Assembly: GCA_031552535.1 (NCBI GenBank)
Contig: JAVBMJ010000037.1
Location: forward strand, 1-34,795
Reading direction: 5' to 3'
Length of the DNA: 34,795 nt
Source: JAVBMJ01 sp031552535
Lineage (GTDB): Bacteria > Bacteroidota > Bacteroidia > Bacteroidales > Rikenellaceae
This document shows, piece after piece, positions 1 through 6,757 of the stretch (positions are counted from its first letter, which is position 1; every line of letters starts with the position of its first letter). The notes beneath the pieces were generated by a model. The model was not told the DNA's origin. It searched no databases and saw only the letters and a list, made by a program, of their open reading frames with translations. Made by a program: the position numbers and the translations under genes.

Positions 1-105
1 GTTCTTTTGTGGGGGCCACACCTGTTCCTCCGCCTTTTTTTGGGTTTCGTTGTTTTGGTGTTTTGGTGTGGTTTTTTTTGGGGTTCCCCCTGGGGTTTGA
101 ACCCG
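1..105. other. Low-complexity G/T-rich contig end, probably artefact
   Basis: The first ~105 bases are almost entirely G and T with repeated homopolymers (runs of T, GGGG, CCCCC), unlike the balanced composition that follows immediately. No reading frame, RNA or repeat is recognisable. The abrupt change near base 105 suggests low-quality or misassembled sequence at a contig edge rather than biology. Confidence 0.6.
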
Positions 106-120
106 GGTGGCCCAAACCCA

Positions 121-543
121 TTACCGTGAAACCGGAGCCTCCTCGAAAATGGCTACCAGTTCTCCACTGCTGAGCAGCATCATCAGCGAGCCGTCCATTT
201 CGAGGTGGTCGATGCTTGAGAACATCGATATAAAACGGCCATCGTTGCGGTCGGCACACTCCTGCTGCGACGAATTGACCGATGTTATGCTGAGTAATCC
301 GTTTTCGCCAACCGTATAGTCGGCGCTGAAACGGTTGCATCCGGCATAACCTTCGAGGCGGCCGTTGGTGTGAAATACGATATAATACCGCTCGCCCGCA
401 TCGAACGTGCGGCCTTCGAACTGCACCATGCGCCAATTGGTTTCCTGCATGGGCTTGCGATATTTCGATCCGTTTTTGCGGCACGGGCAGCACGCTACGA
501 TCAGGCAGGCTATAATGAGTAGTAATATTTTGCTGTTTTTCAT
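121..543 (-). CDS. META-domain (HslJ-like) lipoprotein
   Basis: A 140-residue exported lipoprotein. The N-terminus is a short signal peptide ending in a lipobox (LIVAC, lipidated Cys18). The rest (about residues 35-130) has the META/HslJ pattern: a W-x-M/L start near NWRM, a Y-x-x-x-F-x-x-x-G-R-L-x-G-Y-A-G-C-N-R-F block and a closing beta-rich segment. META-domain proteins of this size are common in Bacteroidales. HslJ of E. coli is linked to novobiocin resistance and heat shock, but the biochemical role is unknown. The gene stands alone, divergent from ridA, with its own promoter at 581-613. Family assignment is good; function is open. Confidence 0.85.
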   Translation of the reverse strand: MKNSKILLLIIACLIVACCPCRKNGSKYRKPMQETNWRMVQFEGRTFDAGERYYIVFHTNGRLEGYAGCNRFSADYTVGENGLLSITSVNSSQQECADRNDGRFISMFSSIDHLEMDGSLMMLLSSGELVAIFEEAPVSR

Positions 544-580
544 TACACTATTTTTTCCGGAAGACTATTTTTTTCCGGGA

Positions 581-613
581 CAAAGGTATGCAATTTTTCT
601 GCCGCTGTTCAAG
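581..613 (-). promoter_or_regulatory. Bacteroidota-type promoter of the META lipoprotein
   Basis: On the minus strand TACCTTTG (581-588) fits the -7 consensus TAnnTTTG exactly, and CTTG (610-613) lies 21 bases upstream as a near match to the -33 TTTG box. Transcription would begin near 574, about 30 bases before the ATG at 543. Confidence 0.6.
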
Positions 614-644
614 ATATATCCAATAAATTCCTGGACAAACTATC

Positions 645-663
645 AGAAACTGTTTAAATTTGC
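645..663 (+). repeat. Half copy of the AGAAACTGTTTAAA repeat at the ridA promoter
   Basis: AGAAACTGTTTAAATTTGC matches one arm of the dispersed palindrome described elsewhere in this window; no second arm is visible nearby. Its last bases form TAAATTTG (655-662), an exact -7 promoter box for ridA, so the repeat may supply this promoter. No convincing -33 TTTG box is present at the right distance. Confidence 0.5.
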
Positions 664-713
664 ATACTAATTGTACTGTAGGCCATGACTCTAATTTAAA
701 AACCAAATATACT

Positions 714-1088
714 ATGAAACGAATCATCAACACGCCGGATGCTCCGGCAGCCGTAGGGCCTTACTCGCAGGCCGTGGAGGTCAATGGAACGCTTTATATT
801 TCGGGCCAACTCCCGATCAATCCCCTCGACGGATCGATTCCCTCAACCATCGAACAGCAAACCGAACGCAGCCTCGAAAACATTACGGCAATACTTACCG
901 AAGCGGGCTACACGCGCCGGGACGTCGTCAAGTCGACCGTGCTGCTCTCGACGATGGAAGATTTCGCTGCTATGAATAGCGTTTATGGCGAGTATTACAA
1001 GGAAGATATGCCTGCGCGCGTATGCTATGCCGTCTCTGCACTGCCAATGGGCGTTAAGGTCGAGATTGAAACGATAGCTGCGAAATAA
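714..1088 (+). CDS. ridA: RidA family reactive enamine/imine deaminase
   Basis: A 124-residue RidA (YjgF/YER057c/UK114) protein that hydrolyses reactive 2-aminoacrylate-type enamines and imines made by PLP enzymes such as threonine dehydratase. Visible hallmarks are NTPDAPAAVGPYSQA at residues 6-20, ISGQLP at 29-34, and the C-terminal PARVCY...LPMGVKVEIE block with the substrate-binding Arg102 and Glu118. The start at 714 gives the usual family length; an in-frame upstream ATG at 660 lies inside the -7 box and can be dismissed. The gene is monocistronic, convergent with uxs, with a hairpin terminator at 1286-1313 between them. Assignment is firm. Confidence 0.95.
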   Translation: MKRIINTPDAPAAVGPYSQAVEVNGTLYISGQLPINPLDGSIPSTIEQQTERSLENITAILTEAGYTRRDVVKSTVLLSTMEDFAAMNSVYGEYYKEDMPARVCYAVSALPMGVKVEIETIAAK

Positions 1089-1285
1089 CCGTTGCGGCAA
1101 GCGCAAAGAAGCATTTCATCAAACGTGGAGCCTTTGAATTCTGAATGAATCCAAAGGCTCACTTCGATATACGCCTTGCCACATGCAGAGGCTGGTCACG
1201 TCCTATACGGGGCGCTTGTCCATATCTTGCGGAAAACCTCGCGATAATGTTCGCCAAATGGCATACGTACGCTTAAGAATAAAAC

Positions 1286-1313
1286 AAGGTGCGGAGTATA
1301 AACTCCGCACCTT
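1286..1313. terminator. Bidirectional terminator between ridA and uxs
   Basis: A perfect 12-bp stem (AAGGTGCGGAGT, 1286-1297, and its complement, 1302-1313) closes a 4-base loop. A-rich sequence precedes it and TTTT follows, so it can terminate both convergent transcripts. A weaker second hairpin (GAGCCTTTG 1128-1136 with 1152-1160) lies closer to the ridA stop. Confidence 0.8.
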
Positions 1314-1368
1314 TTGTATGATACTGCAATCATTTAATATACCCTGTCCCTTTAAGTATCCGCCGAGC

Positions 1369-2304
1369 CTACAATATCCTGTCGAAATACTCGATGGTAC
1401 TCACCAGGCCTTCCTCTAATTTGATCTTGGGCTGCCACCCGTCGAGTTTCTCCTGTGCAAGCGAAATATCCGGCTGCCGTTGCTTGGGATCATCGCTCGG
1501 AAGCGGCGAAAAAATGATCTTCGATTTTGAATTGGTCAATTCCAGAACAAGCGTCGCCAACTCCAGAATAGTAAACTCAACCGGATTACCAAGGTTGACC
1601 GGGCCGATGAAACTCTCGTCTGTTTCCATCATGCGGACCATTCCTTCGATCAGGTCGGTCACATACTGGAAGCTGCGGGTCTGGCTGCCGTCACCGTATA
1701 TGGTAATATCGTCGCCCTTAAGCGCCTGGACTATGAAATTCGAAACTACACGCCCGTCGTTGACATCCATCCGCGGGCCATAGGTGTTGAATATACGGAT
1801 GATCTTGATCTTGATCTTATTCTGGCGATGGTAGTCCATGAACAGCGTTTCGGCACAACGCTTACCCTCGTCATAACACGAACGTATGCCCACAGGGTTG
1901 ACATTACCCCAGTAAGACTCCACCTGGGGATGTATGGCCGGGTCGCCGTAAACCTCGCTCGTCGACGCCTGCAAGATCTTGGCATCAGCATATTTAGCCA
2001 GTCCTAACATATTGTAGGCTCCCAGCACCGATGTCTTAATCGTCTTGATCGCATCGCTCTGGTAATAAATAGGCGAGGCGGGACAGGCCATGTTGTATAT
2101 CTGGTCGACCTCAGCCTGGAAAGGCTGGGTAATGTCATGTCTCACCAACTCGAAATTGGTGTTGGACATCAAATGGCGTATGTTGTTCTTGCTACCGGTA
2201 AAGAAATTGTCGAGGCATACCACCTCATGACCCTCTGCAAGAAGCCTCTCGCACAAATGCGAACCGATAAACCCCGCTCCTCCCGTTATAAGAACTCTCT
2301 TCAT
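1369..2304 (-). CDS. uxs: UDP-glucuronate decarboxylase (UDP-xylose synthase)
   Basis: A 311-residue cytoplasmic short-chain dehydrogenase/reductase that converts UDP-glucuronate to UDP-xylose with tightly bound NAD+. The Rossmann motif TGGAGFIGSH is at residues 7-16, the STSEVYG segment at 114-120 and the catalytic YDEGK (Tyr144, Lys148) at 144-148; NTYGPRM and the sugar-nucleotide binding C-terminus follow. Length matches bacterial UXS; it lacks the N-terminal membrane segment of animal enzymes. It lies 10 bases downstream of ugd on the same strand, so the pair runs UDP-glucose to UDP-glucuronate to UDP-xylose. The product presumably feeds a capsule, O-antigen or surface glycan not encoded here. 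Confidence 0.92.
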   Translation of the reverse strand: MKRVLITGGAGFIGSHLCERLLAEGHEVVCLDNFFTGSKNNIRHLMSNTNFELVRHDITQPFQAEVDQIYNMACPASPIYYQSDAIKTIKTSVLGAYNMLGLAKYADAKILQASTSEVYGDPAIHPQVESYWGNVNPVGIRSCYDEGKRCAETLFMDYHRQNKIKIKIIRIFNTYGPRMDVNDGRVVSNFIVQALKGDDITIYGDGSQTRSFQYVTDLIEGMVRMMETDESFIGPVNLGNPVEFTILELATLVLELTNSKSKIIFSPLPSDDPKQRQPDISLAQEKLDGWQPKIKLEEGLVSTIEYFDRIL

Positions 2305-2314
2305 GAAGGATAGT

Positions 2315-3631
2315 TTATTTCGTACCTATGCCGATATGCACAAAGCCTTTGGTAAGCAATTGCGCGCCATCGTAGATATTGCGGCCATCGATGACAAGAG
2401 GTGTGTTGACCAGTCTCTTAAGGCGTACCCAATCGGGAATGCGGAACATTTTCCACTCTGTCATCAGCAATATCGCGTCGGCATTCTTTGCGGCGGCGTA
2501 AATATCCTTCGATATTTTCACCGTCGAAGGAAGCACCTTTTTGGCTTCGGCGGAAGCGACAGGATCGAACGCCCTTACTTTACAACCGGCATCGATCAAC
2601 TCGTCGATAACCGTCAGGGCAGGTGCCAAACGCATATCGTCGGTTTGCGGTTTGAACGTCAGTCCCCAGACCGCAATCACTTTACCTTTCAGGTCGCCAT
2701 TGAAATATTTATGCAATTTTTTGAATACAACCTGCTTCTGATCGTCGTTGACATCTTCCACAGCCTTAAGTACGCGCATATCGTAGCCGTACTCGCGACC
2801 CGTACTGATCAGAGCCTTGACATCTTTCGGAAAGCAAGACCCCCCGTAACCGCAGCCTGGATAGAGAAAACGGCTCCCGATACGTTCGTCGGTACCGATG
2901 CCCCGGCGCACCATATTGACGTCGGCGCCAGCCAGTTCACACAGGTTGGCCACATCGTTCATGAAACTTATACGCGTGGCCAGCATCGCATTGGCGGCGT
3001 ATTTGGTCATCTCGGCCGAACGTATGTCCATGTATATCACCGGACGTCCGTTCAGCAGGAAAGGCTGGTAGAGGTTGTCCATCAATTCGCGTGCACGGTC
3101 GGAATCCAACCCTACCACGATACGGCTCGGACGGCTGAAGTCGTTGATTGCATCACCCTCTTTCAAGAATTCCGGGTTCGATGCCACGTCGAAATATATC
3201 CGCGAATTACGTTTGGCCAACTCCTCCTTGATGGTATCGCGTATCTTGTCGGCCGTTCCCACGGGAACAGTACTCTTGGTGACCACAAGTTTATAACTCT
3301 CTATCGACGCACCTATCTCGCGGGCTACCTGGAGCACATATTTCAAATCGGCACTACCGTCTTCGTCGGGAGGAGTGCCCACCGCGATGAAAACGATATC
3401 GACACTGTTGACTATCTCGGAAAGCGAAGTGCTGAAATGAAGGCGCCCGGCCTCTATGTTATTGTTAACCATCTCTTCCAGCCCCGGTTCGAAGATCGGA
3501 ATGATACCTTTTCTCAGGTTCTCGATCTTTTTCACATCGATATCGACACACGTTACATCGACACCCATCTCTGCGAAACATGTCCCGGTCACCAAGCCTA
3601 CATAGCCTGTACCGACAAGAGCTATTTTCAT
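2315..3631 (-). CDS. ugd: UDP-glucose 6-dehydrogenase
   Basis: A 438-residue enzyme that oxidises UDP-glucose to UDP-glucuronate using two NAD+. It begins with the NAD-binding fold MKIALVGTGYVGLVTG, carries the central SNPEFLKEG and SAEMTKYAANAMLATRISFMN-type helices, and has the catalytic cysteine Cys266 in GYGGSCFPKD. The C-terminal UDP-binding domain contains WGLTFKPQTDDMR. I place the start at 3631, where the NAD-binding strand begins; an upstream in-frame extension adds a non-conserved tail and overlaps the promoter. It is the first gene of the ugd-uxs operon. Confidence 0.95.
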   Translation of the reverse strand: MKIALVGTGYVGLVTGTCFAEMGVDVTCVDIDVKKIENLRKGIIPIFEPGLEEMVNNNIEAGRLHFSTSLSEIVNSVDIVFIAVGTPPDEDGSADLKYVLQVAREIGASIESYKLVVTKSTVPVGTADKIRDTIKEELAKRNSRIYFDVASNPEFLKEGDAINDFSRPSRIVVGLDSDRARELMDNLYQPFLLNGRPVIYMDIRSAEMTKYAANAMLATRISFMNDVANLCELAGADVNMVRRGIGTDERIGSRFLYPGCGYGGSCFPKDVKALISTGREYGYDMRVLKAVEDVNDDQKQVVFKKLHKYFNGDLKGKVIAVWGLTFKPQTDDMRLAPALTVIDELIDAGCKVRAFDPVASAEAKKVLPSTVKISKDIYAAAKNADAILLMTEWKMFRIPDWVRLKRLVNTPLVIDGRNIYDGAQLLTKGFVHIGIGTK

Positions 3632-3653
3632 AATTTTCGAACTTTTTAACTCA

Positions 3654-3661
3654 CAAAAATA
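3654..3661 (-). promoter_or_regulatory. -7 element of the ugd-uxs promoter
   Basis: TATTTTTG on the minus strand (3654-3661) fits TAnnTTTG, about 22 bases before the ugd start. The expected -33 position is a T-rich stretch without a clean TTTG. This 100-base AT-rich region also serves rfbA in the other direction. Confidence 0.45.
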
Positions 3662-3731
3662 TACATTTTTTGACAATCGTAAAAAATAAATGAATTTTTG
3701 TGGTAATTTTGTGGTAAATAAAGAGTTTTTT

Positions 3732-4616
3732 ATGAAAGGTATCGTTTTGGCGGGAGGCTCGGGAACCCGCCTCTACCCTATCACCAAAGGGGTCTCGAAG
3801 CAGATGCTTCCGATATACGACAAACCGATGATATATTATCCCATATCGGTGCTAATGCTTGCGGGGATCAGGGAAATACTCGTAATATCGACCCCGGTGG
3901 ATCTTCCGATGTTCAGGCGCCTGTTGGGGTCGGGCGAGGAGTTGGGGGTGAGGTTCGAATATGCCGAGCAGCCGTCGCCCGACGGATTGGCGCAGGCATT
4001 CATAATAGGCAGGGAATTCATAGGCGACGACTGCGTGTGCCTCGTACTTGGCGACAATATATTTTACGGGCAGGGCTTCAGCCGCACGTTGGCTGCGAGT
4101 GTCAGGCGCGCTGAAGAGGACGGAGCGTCTACTATCTTCGGATATCTTGTCCGCGATCCGGAGCGTTATGGAGTGATCGAGTTCGATGCCGATCACCGGG
4201 CTATATCAATCGAGGAAAAGCCGCAGAACCCTAAAAGCAATTATGCCGTACCAGGACTCTATTTTTATCCCAACAATGTTGTTGAAGTTGCCCAGGGGGT
4301 CAAGCCTTCGGCGCGGGGGGAACTGGAAATAACATCGGTCAACCAATGGTACATGGAGCACGGCGGGCTGTATGTGGAGCCTCTTTCGCGCGGATTCGCA
4401 TGGCTCGATACCGGGACACACGACTCGCTGTCGGAGGCGTCGGTATTTATCGAGGCCATCGAAAAACGCCAGGGGCTGAAGATAGCTTCGCTCGAAGAGA
4501 TCGCCTTCCGCCAGGGGTGGATCGACAGAGAGCAACTGCGGCATATAGCGCAACCTATGCGCAACAACTCATACGGCGACTACCTTATCCGCCTGAGTCA
4601 CGAAAACGGACAATAA
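3732..4616 (+). CDS. rfbA: Glucose-1-phosphate thymidylyltransferase
   Basis: A 294-residue RmlA/RfbA nucleotidyltransferase making dTDP-glucose from dTTP and glucose-1-phosphate, the first step to dTDP-rhamnose. The pyrophosphorylase signature GGSGTRLYPITKG starts at residue 8, followed by SKQMLPIYDKPMIYYP; LGDNIFYGQGFS, EEKPQNPKSNYAVPGLYFY and FAWLDTGTHDSL mark the sugar and metal sites. I place the start at 3732; an upstream ATG at 3690 would add an unrelated tail. Upstream is a tandem ATTTTTGTGGTA/ATTTTGTGGTA repeat containing TAATTTTG (3704-3711), a possible -7 box. The usual partners rfbB, rfbC and rfbD are absent from this window. Confidence 0.94.
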   Translation: MKGIVLAGGSGTRLYPITKGVSKQMLPIYDKPMIYYPISVLMLAGIREILVISTPVDLPMFRRLLGSGEELGVRFEYAEQPSPDGLAQAFIIGREFIGDDCVCLVLGDNIFYGQGFSRTLAASVRRAEEDGASTIFGYLVRDPERYGVIEFDADHRAISIEEKPQNPKSNYAVPGLYFYPNNVVEVAQGVKPSARGELEITSVNQWYMEHGGLYVEPLSRGFAWLDTGTHDSLSEASVFIEAIEKRQGLKIASLEEIAFRQGWIDREQLRHIAQPMRNNSYGDYLIRLSHENGQ

Positions 4617-4640
4617 GAAACTGCCTGATTCCCATATGTG

Positions 4641-4707
4641 AATATTGTGAAAGCCGGGGGCAGAGCGTCGAAGTTGTTCGAAAGCTCCGCCGGGGCACCC
4701 CAATATT
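4641..4707 (+). ncRNA. Candidate structured element, copy I (GTGAAAGCC motif)
   Basis: A 67-base segment 24 bases after the rfbA stop. The outer stem is AATATTG (4641-4647) with CAATATT (4701-4707). Inside are the conserved TGAAAGCCGGGGGC and CGCCGGGGCAC flanks. Between them is a hairpin with lower stem GAGC/GCTC, an asymmetric 1/2-base internal loop and upper stem TCGAA/TTCGA closed by GTTG. A second copy at 17655-17723 keeps the flanks and the same fold with different stem bases. I do not recognise it as a known RNA family, and could be looking at a DNA-level repeat instead. Confidence 0.4.
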
Positions 4708-4722
4708 ATGTAAAGTATTATA

Positions 4723-4754
4723 AGAAACTGTTTAAAAAAATTTAAACGGATTCT
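4723..4754. repeat. Short palindromic repeat of the AGAAACTGTTTAAA family
   Basis: Two 14-base arms, AGAAACTGTTTAAA and the complement of AGAATCCGTTTAAA, surround AAAA. It follows the structured element by 15 bases, the same order as at 17655-17831. It may serve as an rfbA terminator. Confidence 0.65.
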
Positions 4755-4933
4755 CCTTCCATTTTCTATCTGAATTCAAAAAATACGCTAACTTTACGCC
4801 CCTGTCGGCAGCGACCCGCATCAGGACATGATATAGTTGCGGGCCCGCGACAAGTTTTGGTCATACAAAAGGCGATACCGGTAATATCGGCGGGGCCTGT
4901 TGACGCGGGCAATCTGTAACGACGCTTACATTC

Positions 4934-4975
4934 AGAAACTGTATTAATTTCCCATGGGGGATTAATACAAGTCTC
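4934..4975. repeat. Short palindromic repeat ahead of the sigma gene
   Basis: The central 30 bases (4940-4969) are a near-perfect palindrome, 13 of 15 positions matching, with arms TGTATTAAT and centre CCCATGGGGG. The outer AGAAAC and GTCTC extend the match to the family arm AGAAACTGTTTAATTTTCC. It ends 30 bases before the sigma factor ATG, so it would lie in that mRNA leader and could fold there. Confidence 0.65.
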
Positions 4976-5005
4976 AGATAATGACGATTAATAAGCGGAT
5001 AATCA

Positions 5006-5575
5006 ATGGGGTCTGACCTTGAAATATTCAATTCGTTGTTCGCGCAATACCATCCGCGTCTGGTACGTTTCGCTACCACTTATCTTGGCGACGAAATGGC
5101 TGCGGAGGATATCGTCATGGAGAGTTTTATGAGTTACTGGGAACACCGCGACAACCTGGCTCCAGGATCAAACCCGGCAGCTTATGTTATGACAATTGTC
5201 CGTAACAAATGCCTTAACCACCTGCGCGACCGTAGCGTGCACCGCCGCGTGCATGAAGATATCCACTCCATCGGCAACCGCTATCTGCGTTCGCAAATCG
5301 AGACATTGGAGGCGTGTAACCCCGAGTTGATATTTTCCCAGGAGGCCGAATCCATAATAAACCGTACACTGGCCTCGCTGCCCGAGCGCATACGCCAGAC
5401 CTTCATGATGAGCCGTTTCGACAACAAGACTCACAGGGAAATCGCTTCGGAACTCAATATGACCGGACGCAACGTTGAGTTCTACATCTCAAAAGCCATG
5501 CAGGTACTGCGTGTTTCTCTCAAGGACTACCTGCCTCTATTACTCATCATTTCAACACTCTGGTTCATAGCCTGA
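5006..5575 (+). CDS. ECF-type RNA polymerase sigma factor
   Basis: A 189-residue sigma-70 family factor of the Bacteroidota SusC/FecR-linked type. Region 2 spans about residues 8-80 (FAQYHPRLVRFATTYLGDEMAAEDIVMESF, then VRNKCLNHLRDR) and region 4 about 120-175 (LASLPERIRQTFMMSRFDNKTHREIASELNMTGRNVEFYISKA, a helix-turn-helix). The last ~15 residues (YLPLLLIISTLWFIA) are hydrophobic, a tail often seen in this subgroup. It sits directly before fecR and the SusC gene and probably transcribes the downstream locus once released. The leader carries a palindromic repeat. Confidence 0.9.
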   Translation: MGSDLEIFNSLFAQYHPRLVRFATTYLGDEMAAEDIVMESFMSYWEHRDNLAPGSNPAAYVMTIVRNKCLNHLRDRSVHRRVHEDIHSIGNRYLRSQIETLEACNPELIFSQEAESIINRTLASLPERIRQTFMMSRFDNKTHREIASELNMTGRNVEFYISKAMQVLRVSLKDYLPLLLIISTLWFIA

Positions 5576-5646
5576 TAATCCCAACATTAAGTTTTCTTTA
5601 ATTTTTAACTGTGGTAACGCCACCATGTGGTGTTATATATACAGTT

Positions 5647-6576
5647 ATGGAGAAAGAATTGTTGTATAAGTATTTTGACGGGAAATGCAACTCCCGCCAA
5701 AAAAAGGAGGTCCTCGACTGGTTGGACCTCGATCCGGAGCACCGTAAGATTTTGTTGGCCGAGAGGCATATTTTCGACACGGTGATCATGTGCGCCGACC
5801 CGGCCAAAGTGGCCAGACGCCGCTCGTTGATGCGTCGCATGGGTCGTACGGCAGTCCGTTATGCGGCTGTGATAGCGCTGACAATGGCATCTGTCACGGC
5901 ATACTACACCACCCGTGACGATTCCGGGATTATGGGAGCCAACGCTATTTCTGTGCCTGCAGGCCAACGGGTGGAGATGACTCTTCCGGATGGTACGCGG
6001 GTGTTTGTGAACGCCCTTTCCAAACTTGAGTATCCGGCCGTATTCGACAAAGGCTCCCGTCGTGTGAAGCTTACCGGCGAGGCATTTTTCGAAGTGACGC
6101 ACGATTCCGGAAACCCGTTTGTAGTCGAAACCTTTGCCTGCGATGTCGAAGTACTCGGCACCACGTTCAACGTGGAAGCATATCCGGAAAGCGGCAAATT
6201 CCTTGCTTCGTTAGTGTCGGGGAAGGTGAAAGTCACCGATCACGCGTCACACAATTCGGTAGTACTGCGTCCCAACCAGCAGGCACTATGCATCGGCGGA
6301 CGCATGACGGTGGCCGAAAGTCCCGAAGAAGAGGACTTCCTGTGGAGGAATGGCATTCTGGCCTATAAAGACGCATCGTTCTCCGATATGATTGCCGGTT
6401 TCAACAAATATTTCGGAATTAAATTCGTAGTCGAACGGACTATGCCTACCACCAAATATTTTACCGGCAAGATCCGTATTTCTGACGGTGTGGACCATGC
6501 TTTGTGGGTGCTTCAACGTAGCGATAATTTCACTTACAGATGGAATGAAACACGCGATATCATATATATACGATGA
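5647..6576 (+). CDS. FecR family anti-sigma factor
   Basis: A 309-residue inner-membrane protein. The N-terminal ~65 residues (LLYKYFDGKCNSRQKKEVLDWLDLDPEHR) form the cytoplasmic sigma-binding part. One membrane segment follows around residues 75-90 (VRYAAVIALTMASVTAYY), then a periplasmic FecR domain (VPAGQRVEMTLPDGTRVFVNALSKLEYP, LTGEAFFEV, VEVLGTTFNVEAY) and a C-terminal DUF4974-like region ending in YIR. I prefer the start at 5647, where the family N-terminus begins; a frame-open extension to 5611 adds non-conserved residues. It lies 71 bases after the sigma gene and should hold that sigma inactive until SusC signals through its STN domain. Confidence 0.92.
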   Translation: MEKELLYKYFDGKCNSRQKKEVLDWLDLDPEHRKILLAERHIFDTVIMCADPAKVARRRSLMRRMGRTAVRYAAVIALTMASVTAYYTTRDDSGIMGANAISVPAGQRVEMTLPDGTRVFVNALSKLEYPAVFDKGSRRVKLTGEAFFEVTHDSGNPFVVETFACDVEVLGTTFNVEAYPESGKFLASLVSGKVKVTDHASHNSVVLRPNQQALCIGGRMTVAESPEEEDFLWRNGILAYKDASFSDMIAGFNKYFGIKFVVERTMPTTKYFTGKIRISDGVDHALWVLQRSDNFTYRWNETRDIIYIR

Positions 6577-6670
6577 TATTTCGAATAATCCGACAACTGA
6601 TACCAACTATAAAAAATGAACTGATGCCTATGGAATGACCCTGTAAATGGCCGTCCGGCGTAATAAAAAA

Positions 6671-6697
6671 GCCTGTAAGTGTGTGAGACCTACAGGC
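6671..6697 (+). promoter_or_regulatory. Hairpin in the SusC leader
   Basis: GCCTGTA (6671-6677) pairs with TACAGGC (6691-6697) over a 13-base loop, about 60 bases before the SusC start, followed by GGCCGGCGG...GGCCGG. It lies in the 181-base fecR-susC gap, where the sigma-dependent promoter is also expected, though I could not recognise a promoter there. It has no U tract, so attenuation or RNA protection is more likely than termination. Confidence 0.35.
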
Positions 6698-6757
6698 CGG
6701 CGGAGATGGCCGGTTAAACTCGATGTGACGAATTACCTAACCTATCAATCCACTTCA

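Larger units (their letters stand above)
4617..5005. other. Intergenic region rfbA to sigma factor
   Basis: This 389-base gap has no credible gene. It holds the structured element at 4641-4707, short palindromes at 4723-4754 and 4934-4975, and a small hairpin (CCCGCA 4815-4820 with TGCGGG 4838-4843). TAACTTTA (4789-4796) is one base off the -7 consensus and might start a ~200-base leader for the sigma gene. Confidence 0.6.

Noticed and set aside
60..120. tRNA-like TTTGAACCC string near the start
   Set aside because: It only resembles a T-arm; no acceptor, D or anticodon arm can be built around it and the sequence quality looks poor.
2303..3649. A 448-codon open frame on the plus strand opposite ugd
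   Set aside because: It is an antisense shadow: its product is rich in His and Arg with no family resemblance, while the minus-strand frame is an unmistakable UDP-glucose dehydrogenase.
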